64,000 nucleotides of DNA, from assembly GCA_018340375.1 (NCBI GenBank), contig JAFFJZ010000016.1, positions 5,959,372 through 6,023,371 on the forward strand, written 5' to 3'. The translations under genes and the position numbers were made by a program. The notes below the pieces were generated by a model that worked only from the letters and a program-made list of their open reading frames with translations, was not told the origin of the DNA and did not search any database. Positions 47,701-57,600 of this stretch are shown here, in pieces. The DNA is from Gonatopus flavifemur. Taxonomy: Eukaryota > Arthropoda > Insecta > Hymenoptera > Dryinidae. How positions within the stretch are numbered: the first letter of the stretch is position 1; every line of letters begins with the position of its first letter.

Positions 47701-48060
47701 TGTGGTGTTATAGGAGGATGCTCAGAATAAAATGGATAGACAAAGTCAAAAATGAAGAAGTACTCGAGCAGATGAATGAAGAGAGAAATCTTTTGAAACA
47801 CATCTTGAAAAGGAGAAGCAATCTCATAGGACACACATTACGGCATGAGAGTTTATTGAAAACAATATTGGAAGGGAAAATGAATGGTAAAACTGGTAAA
47901 GGTAGACCTAGAGCAAGTTATATCAAGCAAATCGTACAAGACAAGGGATGTAGTAGATATGTAGAAATTAAACGTTTGGCGGATAATAGACAGGGGTGGA
48001 GGGTTTCATCAAACCAGTCGTAAGACTGATTACTTCATGATGATGATGAATTAGAATATA
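44711..48060 (+). mobile_element. RTE-like LINE, near full length, inactive
   Basis: A non-LTR retrotransposon with one long coding region. The 3' end is a short UTR and the simple repeat TTCATGATGATGATGA at about 48030, as in RTE-type elements, which lack a poly-A tail. The same 3' end occurs in two other copies in this window (14398-15460 plus, 50659-50743 minus). The 5' boundary is uncertain and may lie shortly before 44711. Stops in the frame make this copy non-autonomous. Confidence 0.85.
44979..48023 (+). pseudogene. LINE endonuclease-reverse transcriptase with three stops
   Basis: Nicks DNA and copies the LINE RNA at the cut site. The APE-type endonuclease is complete by motif: LRVGAWNVRSLRQAG, GISEMRW, VYMPTSAY, MVMGDWNAVVG, YQIDYILVEQKF and SDHN. 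A TGA at about 46242 ends the first open stretch. The reverse transcriptase follows: IPKKQGADKCENYRTIS, DQFGFRKDRGTREAI, FVDIQKAFDNVDW, then two stops at 47039-47070, GVRRGCSLLPLI, and LRFPDDIATLA. The last motif is normally F/YADD; Ala is replaced by Pro, so this copy would be dead even without stops. The C-terminal part has ALYGCETWTMGK and FEMWCYRRMLRIKW. It resembles the BovB/RTE-type proteins often annotated as craniofacial development protein 2-like. Confidence 0.9.
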
Positions 48061-48612
48061 ATGAAGCGTACCACCAAAAAAAGTCGAAAGTTTTCAAAAC
48101 GTGTCAGTGGTGTGGATTTAAGTTTCAGAGAGTACGTGTTTTAAAATTTGTGGAAACCTGCATTTTTTATGTTACGTAAGACGTTCGGCAAATATCATTT
48201 GTGTGTGCTGAGATATTTCTTCAGAATGTTTCTGAAACATTCCATGAAAATATAGTACTTTAGTCCTAATCTATACAAAATTTAATTCTTCTATTGTTCT
48301 ATAGTCAACCAAATATCCTAATTTTCGTGTTCAATTGCGAATTCACGATGCGGATATACCATTCACTGTAATTGACAGGTTTTCTCACAGGGTAGTGGGC
48401 GGCGTCTTGGGATTTCGCCTAGGGCGGCAAAATACCTAGGACCGGCCCTGCACCCAAGGCATTTATCATAGAGCTGTTGAATAATTCTTTTAGAATTCAA
48501 AGAACTCTTTGAGAACTCGTTGAGGGTCCAAACAAACAATTCTTCCAGAATTTATTTCAAGAACTCTTTTGAAACGGCTCACGAACTGTTGTGTTATCTG
48601 GGTATATATATA
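48061..48612. other. No gene; MITE remnant with GTTATCTGGG end at 48470-48605
   Basis: AAGAACTCTTTGAGAACTCG and GAACTGTTGTGTTATCTGGG resemble the 55076-55359 MITE. GCCTAGGGCGGCAAAATACC at 48418 resembles 43225-43275. A TATATATA run follows, into which the next element inserted. Confidence 0.45.
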
Positions 48613-50644
48613 CAGGGTGGGGCATTTAAAGTGTCGCGGGCGTTTTTTCCAAAAATAAAGTGAGATACGAGAAAATTTTTCGGACAAAAGTTGTAGGGTA
48701 CCGAGGGGGACATCCGATGGTGGCCTTGGCTTTGCCCTCAAATCTCATCTTCAAGGGCATTCTGAGATCAACTCTTGTTTTTTAAATAGCATCTCATATT
48801 TTTTACTGCAGATTTGGATTCTAGGTCAAAAACCAAGAAACTTTTGTCTGAACCATTCTCCTGAAATCCGCAAAAATGGCGCTCTAATCGATATTGTTCC
48901 ATTTTGAATCTGACATTCGAATAACTCGAAAACGAAGGGTCTTGCAGAAGAATGTTTCGTACAAAAGTTGTCAATACACAACACATTTCAATCGTCTACA
49001 TTACCACCATTCAGAGCTCACGCGATGTAAACAAACGACGGGGTTCAGTGAAAATTCACGATTTTGAAAGTCAGTTTGTCAGTTACATTTGATTATTACT
49101 TGGTTTATGACAAATTGAGAATCATGGATATCCGATACACGGTTTCTGAAAAGATCGATATGATCTACATTTACGGTGAAGTGCATAAGAACCCCAGACA
49201 AGCATATGACTTGTATGCAGAACGATTTCCTGAAAGAACAACGCCATCCATTAGGTATTTCCAACGCATTACAAAATTATTCTCAGAAACGGGAAGTGTT
49301 ACAAGGGAAAAACGACATCGAATGGGAACTGTTAGCGGAGAAAATGCGGAAGTTAATGTACTAGCTGCAGTAGCCAATAATCCACACGTGAGCTCTCGTG
49401 AAATTGAACTCCATTCGGGAATTTCTCGAAGAAGTGTTCTTCGAATACTGAAACGTCACAAATTCCATCCGTATCACATTTGTTTGCATCAAGACCTTCA
49501 CGGTGATGATTCCGAAAATCGTGTACAGTTTTGTCGATGGGGTCTAGCGCAAATGCACAATAACAACTTCATCAACATATTATTCTCTGATGAGTCGACG
49601 TTCACCAATCATGGTCAAGTAAATCGACATAATATGCATTACTGGGCGACAAAAAATCCAAGATGGTTACGTCAAGTAGAGCATCAAAGACAATGGGCTG
49701 TGAATGTTTGGTGTGGTATTTTTCGATCTCGAGTAATTGGACCGTACTTCATTGCAGATACGCTAAATGGAGAGAAGTACAGACATTTCTTAAATCAAGT
49801 ACTTCCAACATTACTTGAAGACATATCCATTCAGGAACGATTGAATATGTGGTATCAACACGATGGTTGTCCATCCCATTATGCAGTCACAGCTCGAGAA
49901 ATATTGGACAGAGATTATCCTGGACGATGGATAGGACGTCGTGGACCAGTTCATTGGCCTGCCCGTTCTCCAGATCTTACTTCTCCAGATTTTTTTTTAT
50001 GGGGATACATAAAAGATACAGTTGATCAACAAGCACCAACTACACCTGAGAATATGCGTCAACGAATCATCAATGCATGCGCGAGCATCAATGAAGATAT
50101 TTTAGCACGAGTTCAGCAATCTTTTGTAAAACGTTTTGAAATGTGTATTGAAGTCGAAGGCCATCATTTTGAGCATCTACTGCATTAAAATTATCCAAGT
50201 GATGTAGACGATTGAAATGTGTTGTGTTTTGTCTGTTATACCCCATCACCTCCGTTTCAGTTCAAGGGGTCCCCCTTGGAATCAGACAAGTTTTGTCCGA
50301 AACATTCTCCTCCAAGACCCTTCGTTTTCGAGTTATTCTAATGTCAGATTCAGTATGGAACAATATCGATTAGAGCGCCATCTTTGCGGATTTCAGGAAA
50401 ATGGTTCAGACAAAAGTTCCTTGGTTTTTGACCTAGAATCCAAATCTGCAGTAAAAAATATGAGATGTTATTTAAAAAACAAGAGTTGACCTCAGAATGC
50501 CCTTGAAGATGAGATTTGAGGTCAAAGCCAAGGCCACCATCGGATGTCCCCCTCGATACCCTACAGTTTTTGTCCGAAAAATTTTCTCGTATCTCATTTT
50601 ATTTTTGGAAAAAACGCCCGCGACACTTTAAATGCCCCACCCTG
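48613..50644 (+). mobile_element. Complete DD41D Tc1/mariner-type transposon, 2,032 bp, long TIRs
   Basis: The element begins CAGGGTGGGGCATTTAAAGT at 48613 and ends with the exact complement at 50644, flanked by TA on both sides inside a TATATA run. The terminal inverted repeats are unusually long: left 48613-49001 (389 bp), right 50202-50644 (443 bp). They are about 95% identical by eye except for a block of about 55 bases (around 50220-50275) present only in the right one. The enclosed gene is intact and points toward the right end. High arm identity with an open gene suggests recent mobility. It inserted beside the LINE 3' end and a LINE fragment. Confidence 0.93.
49124..50188 (+). CDS. 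DD41D transposase (DUF4817-type HTH), 354 aa
   Basis: Predicted to excise and insert the surrounding element at TA. ATG 49124 starts MDIRYTVSEKIDMIYIYGEV; an upstream GTG-type extension is not credible. Residues 5-60 (NPRQAYDLYAERFPERTTPS) form the DUF4817-like helix-turn-helix common in insect transposases. A second HTH follows (VSSREIELHSGISRRSVLRI). The catalytic triad is D156 in ILFSDESTF, D247 in YQHDGCPSH and D289 in SPDLTSPDFFLWG. There are 41 residues between the last two, unlike mariner (34, D) or Tc1 (34, E), and matching the DD41D groups of the IS630/Tc1/mariner superfamily. No stop or frameshift. The C-terminus EVEGHHFEHLLH looks natural. Confidence 0.92.
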   Translation: MDIRYTVSEKIDMIYIYGEVHKNPRQAYDLYAERFPERTTPSIRYFQRITKLFSETGSVTREKRHRMGTVSGENAEVNVLAAVANNPHVSSREIELHSGISRRSVLRILKRHKFHPYHICLHQDLHGDDSENRVQFCRWGLAQMHNNNFINILFSDESTFTNHGQVNRHNMHYWATKNPRWLRQVEHQRQWAVNVWCGIFRSRVIGPYFIADTLNGEKYRHFLNQVLPTLLEDISIQERLNMWYQHDGCPSHYAVTAREILDRDYPGRWIGRRGPVHWPARSPDLTSPDFFLWGYIKDTVDQQAPTTPENMRQRIINACASINEDILARVQQSFVKRFEMCIEVEGHHFEHLLH

Positions 50645-50658
50645 TATATATATATATA
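50645..50658. repeat. TA microsatellite and insertion site
   Basis: TATATATATATA follows the transposon's right end and contains the duplicated TA. Confidence 0.7.
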
Positions 50659-50743
50659 TATCATCATCATCATCATCATCATGAAGTGATCAGTCTTACG
50701 ACTGGTTTGATGAAACCCTCCACCCCTGTCTATTATTCGCCAA
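50659..50743 (-). mobile_element. 3' terminal fragment of the RTE-like LINE
   Basis: On the minus strand it reads CGTTTGGCGAATAATAGACA, GGGTGGAGGGTTTCATC, ACTGATCACTTCATGATG and then an ATG-type repeat of seven units. This matches 47972-48050 of the long copy nearly base for base. Only about 85 bases are present, so it is a severe 5' truncation. Confidence 0.9.
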
Positions 50744-50765
50744 ACGTGTATATATATATATACAC

Positions 50766-50800
<35 letters not shown>

Positions 50801-50802
50801 TG
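50744..50802. repeat. TATACA microsatellite
   Basis: ACATATACATATACATAT and similar words fill 50744-50802. Confidence 0.85.
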
Positions 50803-51288
50803 CTATGGGGAAGCTCCAGTGGTTCTTAATGAGGGATCATCGAGGATTTTCAATAAGATTTATTGTTTTTGAACATTGTGTCACAAATCTCACAATTTTT
50901 TAGCAAAACATTTTTTTCTGAATTGTTATAACACTTGAACTCAACAGACGTATATAGACGAGCGCTCCCAGACTTGAGAGGGTGATAGCCAAGGAGTATC
51001 AGGAGGGAACATGCTCCCCGATTGTAGGCATCGTGCCCCCGAGGCTTGAGAACTGAATTTCCATTAGCTGAATCCAGCTGTATCATGGCTCCTGGGACCA
51101 AGAGTTCTCGCAATCGGAAGAATCCTGTGTCTTTACACGAATGTACTCCCTGAAAGCACACTCACCAATCCGTAAGTCGCATCTTTATGGACTATATGTG
51201 GATAAATGGTGGATGAATGAAGATGCCACGTAGAGGTGACGTAGAAAAGTCCGGTGCTGCCGGGCTGTTACACTCGTGTGAGCTACCT
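50803..51288. other. No recognised gene
   Basis: A 103-codon minus frame (50850-51161) has no known domain and no splice context that convinces me. Confidence 0.4.
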
Positions 51289-51565
51289 CAGACAGCAAAA
51301 ATGATCTGTTTGAATTCTTGAAGACTTCTGAAAGAATTCCTCAACAGTCCCCGTGATGACAGTGAAAATGGATTCAATATGAATTCAATGAATTCAAATT
51401 GAATACATGTTGAATACCTGAAGAATTCTCCATGAACTCATAATATGAAGTCTTTCTGAACATTAAGTTGTTCATTAAGAATTGATTTCGAATTCAAACT
51501 ATTCATAATGAATTCATATTCACTGTCATAACGGGAGCTCTTTAAAGGGACTCTTTTGCTGTCTG
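51289..51565. mobile_element. MITE with CAGACAGCAAAA ends, 277 bp
   Basis: CAGACAGCAAAA at 51289-51300 and TTTTGCTGTCTG at 51554-51565 are exact complements. The interior is rich in GAATTC and TTGAAT words, as in the 55.1-kb and 48.5-kb elements. No clear target duplication. Confidence 0.75.
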
Positions 51566-51685
51566 GGACGTCTGCGATTTCGATCTGTGACCAATGGCGT
51601 GCACTCATTTTTGGAAAGCTTTGTTTTAATGCATCGATAATAATAAAATTCAATTGCAATAATATTATTTAAATAACATGATTAC

Positions 51686-54600
51686 CTCCTAAAGCGTCTG
51701 AAACTGATTTCCATGCAGTTGATTTGGCATTTCTGGATCTGTGTATGATGTTTAAACGGTGATTCCAAATCACTGACCGCTTTTGAATTTCAGTAATCAG
51801 ATTCTCGATGAGTTCGTCTGTATCCGGATTATCTGGAACTATTAGTTTTTCATGTGATAGAATTTTTTTTTAATTTCGTTTGTCATAATTAGAGAACCTG
51901 ACCTGAATTTAGGACGGTAGGAGTAGAATTGCAAATGCTCTCCCAGTTAACAGGAATCAGAAAAGCCCTTTTTCAGCGCTCTTAGCCCTAGTGAAAATGG
52001 GAGCGTGGAGAGGGGATAAAGCGATGCGGAAGAGTAAACAAAACGGTATCCAAGCGCGAAAGAAGCGGAAATTGAAACATTTCACGCTTCAGTTGTTTCA
52101 ATATCCGCTTCCAGCAAGCGGAAATTTCCACCAGGGAGATCTGATCAAAGTTGAATCAAATTGCATCTATGAGCTCGCTTTCATCTCAATTATCAATTCG
52201 TAATCCAAATAAAGCTTAAATATCTATTTTGGTTGGACATTGGTCAGCTCTAAGAGGTCTAAGAAGGGTCTTTCCTGATTTGAACTCACTAAGTTTGCTT
52301 GCTTTACCTTCAGAAGCACCTTCGAGAAGAGGGACTTTTTCAGTTGCAGATTTCATATTCCATTTCACATTCCGAGATGCATTTTCTTCTGAAAAACATA
52401 GTTTTCATAATAACATCCTGTTTTCACCTCATTAACAGTGATTTTCACTGGTTATACTCTGGTTATACTCTTATGTTTTATCGTTGTGTATTCATCACTG
52501 AATTCATGTATAATAGATGAAAGTTTCTATATCCGAGTCTGGCCAATGATTATGTGTTGCCAAGACATGGCGGCGACGTTTAAACACTTCTATTAGGGAT
52601 TTTGAAAACTTGGGAATTCCGCCGATTTTATGACGGTTCCGATTGATTGGGTCTTTCATGTCTTGGCAAAATCTTGATCAATCAGATTCTACAAGATTGA
52701 ACCAATCAGTCGTCAGATCTTGAACTGTTCAAACTCTGTTACTGTCTGTTACAGGGACTGTAAGGCCCATTTTACATGCATCGGCATCAGAGTAGCTATC
52801 AAAATTATCGTGTGATTTGCAAATTGGTTGATTCTTTTGGAGACCATGATCTGATTCGATGGTTTCGAAAGAATAAGCAAATCAAATTTCACACAATAAT
52901 TTTGATGGCAACTTCGATCGGCATTGTTGACATGACGGAACTGTTTCCAGAGATCTCATTGATCGAGGGCTGGAATTCCCTGCAAATTCCCCTTCTGTTC
53001 CTGAGAAATTCTAACGCATGTGAAATTGGCCTGATACATAATGGAAGGACTCACTAGATTACGACGTGCAGAGAAAAAGGGATCGTTTAATGCGACAAGG
53101 AAGAGAATACTGTACCAACAGCGATCTCTTTCCAACAGACCTGTGACAAACTGTATTCTAAACTATTGAAAATTATTTGCATGACTGACATCAACCATAT
53201 GTTATGGGAGCAACATTGAACTCCTCAAAAAACTTCCGTCAGAAAGAAAAACCGTTGACGTCAGAGAGATAACGCTATACAAAAATAGTACCTTTGCTAA
53301 GAACATTCCACAACGATTCCCACAATATTCGTAGCGAAGGTAGTACTTGAATGGGTAACAACATCTCCTTCGTGTATTCACTCCCTAGTAAAAATGATTC
53401 ATATATGCTCCATATATAAACCGTATTTGATTCATATATGGACCTTGTAAAAATCATCTATGATAACATATAAATCATATATGACCCCTATATAATTCAT
53501 ATATGGGCCATATATGACCTTATAAAACTCATATATCACCATATAAAATTCATGTAGGGCCATTCGATTCATATAAGGACCAAAAATGATCCATATATAG
53601 GCTAAACAATTCCAAATATGGGATGTATATGGCCATATATGGTCCATATATGGATTTTATATGGGTCATATATGAATTTGTGAAATCATATATGTAGCCT
53701 GTTTGGTCATATATGCCGCATATATGATTCATTTTTACTAGGGCTGCTTTTTCTCCCTTTGACGAAGGAGTTTTCTTTCTATTTCATTGAATTCCTGGGG
53801 AGTGCGCACTCCAGTCACTGATCTCTACTACACACTGGATAGCTGAAACACACCTCTCCTGTGAATTGCTCTTGTGACGATTAGAAGACTGCAGATACTA
53901 TATGTTACGTGGGCCAAATGTCCATTCTTGGCAGGAGATTTAAAAATCATAAATACACTTTTATCCAATTCATCGATAACAATTCGATCTCTACGATTAT
54001 TCTTATACCACGTGATGAAAAACATTCAAGAATAATAATTGATTGCTATTTTGATGAACAAAAACTATTCTGAAATAAGAAATATCATTTTTTCCCATCA
54101 AATATGAAATAAATCATAACGACCACTATTTTTTGGTATATGTGCGATCTTTCATAATTCAGAATGCAATTTCAACTACATTGAAATGAATAGGTGATTA
54201 AACGAACGTTCATATTAATTCATGGAATATATTTGTAGAAAATATGCTCATATAGTTCAAATTTCCCACCAAAAATAAACATTTGGCCCACTTAACATAT
54301 AGTATCTGCGGTCTTCTATTCATCACAAGAATTTGGACGAATCCGCTATCCAGTGTATAGTAGAGATCAGTGACTCCAGTATATTAGAGAGCTCAATGGG
54401 AAACAATTTCCATTCATGTGATCCAGAAATATCTTGAAATTTAGAGTACGAAGAATGGAAATTCAGTGATTGAAGAACCCTGATAAAAAAACCGGACAGA
54501 GAAGCGGATGAAATCCGGCTAATGATCCAGATAAAAATCGGATAGAACCCGGATGATAATCTGACTTAAACTCGGATCGAACTGCCGGGATTCCATCTGG

Positions 54601-57600
54601 TTGTATCCGTATACTTATACGGATTTTGCGGTGATTCTTGATCCAGTTTCATCTAGACCCTATCCGGGATTTTGAATCCAGATATTTTTTGAAATCCAAA
54701 ATGAAACCCGAAACAAAAAACGGAATAAGTTATTTTCGATTTTCATGGGAGATTTCGAAAAATATCCATATTGAAGTCCGGATAGGATTCGGATAAAACC
54801 GGATGAAGAATCACCGCAAATTCTGTATACGCACCCGGATGCACCCGGATAAAGACCCGCGAGTCCTATCCGGGTTTAATTCAGATTCCTGTCCGGCTTC
54901 TTCACCAAAGAACGCTATTTGTGAGCAATATAATACAGCAAGAACTGAGAATTGAATTACATATAACTGAGTTCTCAATTCAATTACCAAGGATCCGAAA
55001 TGTATTTCACACGTGTAATTGAAAAATCAATGGAATCTTAAGAAATTTTCAACATGGTAAGAAACTTAGGGAATCTCAGATAACACACAAAGGAGTCTTT
55101 TTCAAGAATATGAAGAGACTTCTGGGAGAACTCTTTCCGAACTGATGAATCCAACAGGAATTCTAGGAGTGCTCTATTTTGCTGACATCAACGAGTTCTT
55201 CAAGGACACTGAAACAATCCGAACAGTGTTTCAGAAGAACTCGTTAATCCCAACGAAATAGAGCACTTCCAGAATTCTTAATGAATTCATCAGTTCAGAA
55301 AGAGTTCCTCAAGGATTCTATTCATGTTCTTGAAAAAGGATTCTTGGTGTGTTACCTAGGATGGTTATTCTACAGTATGTATATGGCTTAATGGTATCAA
55401 TAATGAAGAATTGAAAAATTCGAAGCTCACTGAGTATAAAGGTGAGTAAAAAATGCTGTGAGATATATGTATACCTATAAGTATTTGAAATGTAATGTTC
55501 ATAGTTATACCAAGTTTCATTCACACAACATCATTGTTTATATAACTTTTAAATACTTCACGTTTCAATATTTTGGTGCTTTGACTACGTCCTGCGAGTG
55601 GTGTGGATTTAAAAATTCCTGTTTTTTGATGGTCAACATCATCATCATCATCATCATCGATTCCTGAGATAGTTTCATCTGAAAAATTATAATTCTTCAA
55701 AGACTTTCATTTTCATGAAAACTTCATTCGTGTGGAAAATACCATTTCGTAATGATTCACACCCAAGCAGCAAGCGAACGTTGTATATATACTATGCACG
55801 TTCATAGATCCAGATATACTATGAACGTACATAGTATATATACAACGTTCGCTTGCTACTAGGGCAGAATCATCACTGAAAAGTGCGTGGTAAAATTTGT
55901 GTAATTGATTGGATGGGAATCATTTGGAATCATTAGTATCTGCTATACATTAGAGTGCATCGAAAAACACTTCTTTTGGGAATTCGAAATTTCAAGTTCA
56001 CAAAAAGTCGTCTTTAAAAGGATACCAACGAATAGGTGGCTCCATCTGGTGGCATTTTTGTTCGCACGAAGATACTCGAAACTGAACGCATAAAGAAGTC
56101 TGAAATTCTCAGGGATGAATCTTTGAGGATTAATCTAGGTCTGCACAGAGCCAGAATTTTTAATTTCGAAAATTAGCAACAAAAAATTTGTTGTGCTGTT
56201 TGCTCCAGTTTCGAGTATCTTAGTCTATCAAGCGAAACTGCCACCAGATGGAGCCACTTATACGCTGGTATCCTCTGAAGGCCACCAGAAAAAACCTGTG
56301 TAAAATTCACGAAATTTTAATGACCGACTTTTCGTACGGTCTCCTGCACGGAGCCGAAAGTTTTGAATTTTCTCTTGAAAAATTGATATCTTCTATAAAT
56401 TTTGTCGGAGACAAAAAACAATATGAATAGATTTTGTAAAGTGGAATACGAATGTAACGAACTATCAGATCTCAATTGATCAAAGTGGATATCCTCATGC
56501 AACATTCAGATTTTCCATGTACGCCCGTATGGGAATATTTCGCTGAGAAATGTCTGCAAAACTATGAAAAATCTGTGGAAAAAATGAAAAAACTCTGAAA
56601 AACTCTGAGAATCTCTGAAATTTTGATGAGGAATCTAATATTTTGGGAACATTTTTCACAGACTTTTTCCAGAGTTTCTCAGAGTTTTTTCATTCTTTTT
56701 CAGAGAAATAGTAACGGAATTCCACTCTGAAAAAACTCTGACAAAACTCTAATAAATTGTTCACATTTTTCTGATTATTGAAAAATCCTGAAATTCTATA
56801 AATATATTCATATGCTGTGTTCAAATATCATATGTAAAAAAGTGTTTGAAGATTCCTTAATTTTTTTCTCAAAGTCAGAAAAATGTTAGCGACCCATCAG
56901 AGTTTTTTCAGAGTGCAATTTCGTTACTATTTCTCTGAAAAAGAATGAAAAAACTCTGAGAAATTCTGAAAAAAGTCTGAAAAAAGTCTGTAAAGAATGT
57001 CCCAAAAATATTAGAATACTCATCAAGATTTCAGAGATTCTCAGAGTTCCTCAGAGTTTTTTCGTTTTTTTCAGAGATTTTTCATAGTTTTGCAGACATT
57101 CCTCAGCGAAATATTTCCATACGGGCGATCAAAGTTTTATGATTTTTATTCGCAAAAATGAAATTTCCTCTTCCAAGAAATCCTGTAAATCTTTTTTGAT
57201 TCAACTTTTATCATCATTCCTTGCACTTCTGTTCGAAAGCAATCATTATTCTACAACCGCAAATCATTATTCGAACGTTATTATGCTTTGCTAAGCCGAT
57301 GCCCGGTTTACAATCTTTGTCAAATAAACAACAAGGCATCAAGTGAGAAGTAAGCCAGTATTTCGTTGATCATAAATAAATAATATTCAGTCATATAATA
57401 ATTACTTTTCCTACGAGACTTCTTGAAATTTGAGGAAATTTCATCTTTGTGAATACAAATCATAAAACTTGGATTGTATATGGAAAACCTAAATGTTGCA
57501 CGAGGATATCCATTTTCATTCATTGGGATCTGATGGTTCGTTAGATACGTATTCCAATGTACAAAATTGAATCATATTATCTTTTTTGTTTGAAAAAATT

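Noticed and set aside
43225..48455. One large element with GCGGCAAAAT-type ends enclosing the LINE
   Set aside because: The two ends are only loosely similar, no target duplication was found, and several other elements lie between them.
48768..48986. 72-codon frame, repeated at 50217-50489
   Set aside because: Both are inside the long terminal inverted repeats of the DD41D element and repeat only because of it.
53432..53732. Tyr/Ile/Met-rich frames that look like low-complexity or membrane proteins
   Set aside because: They are direct translations of the CATATATG repeat.
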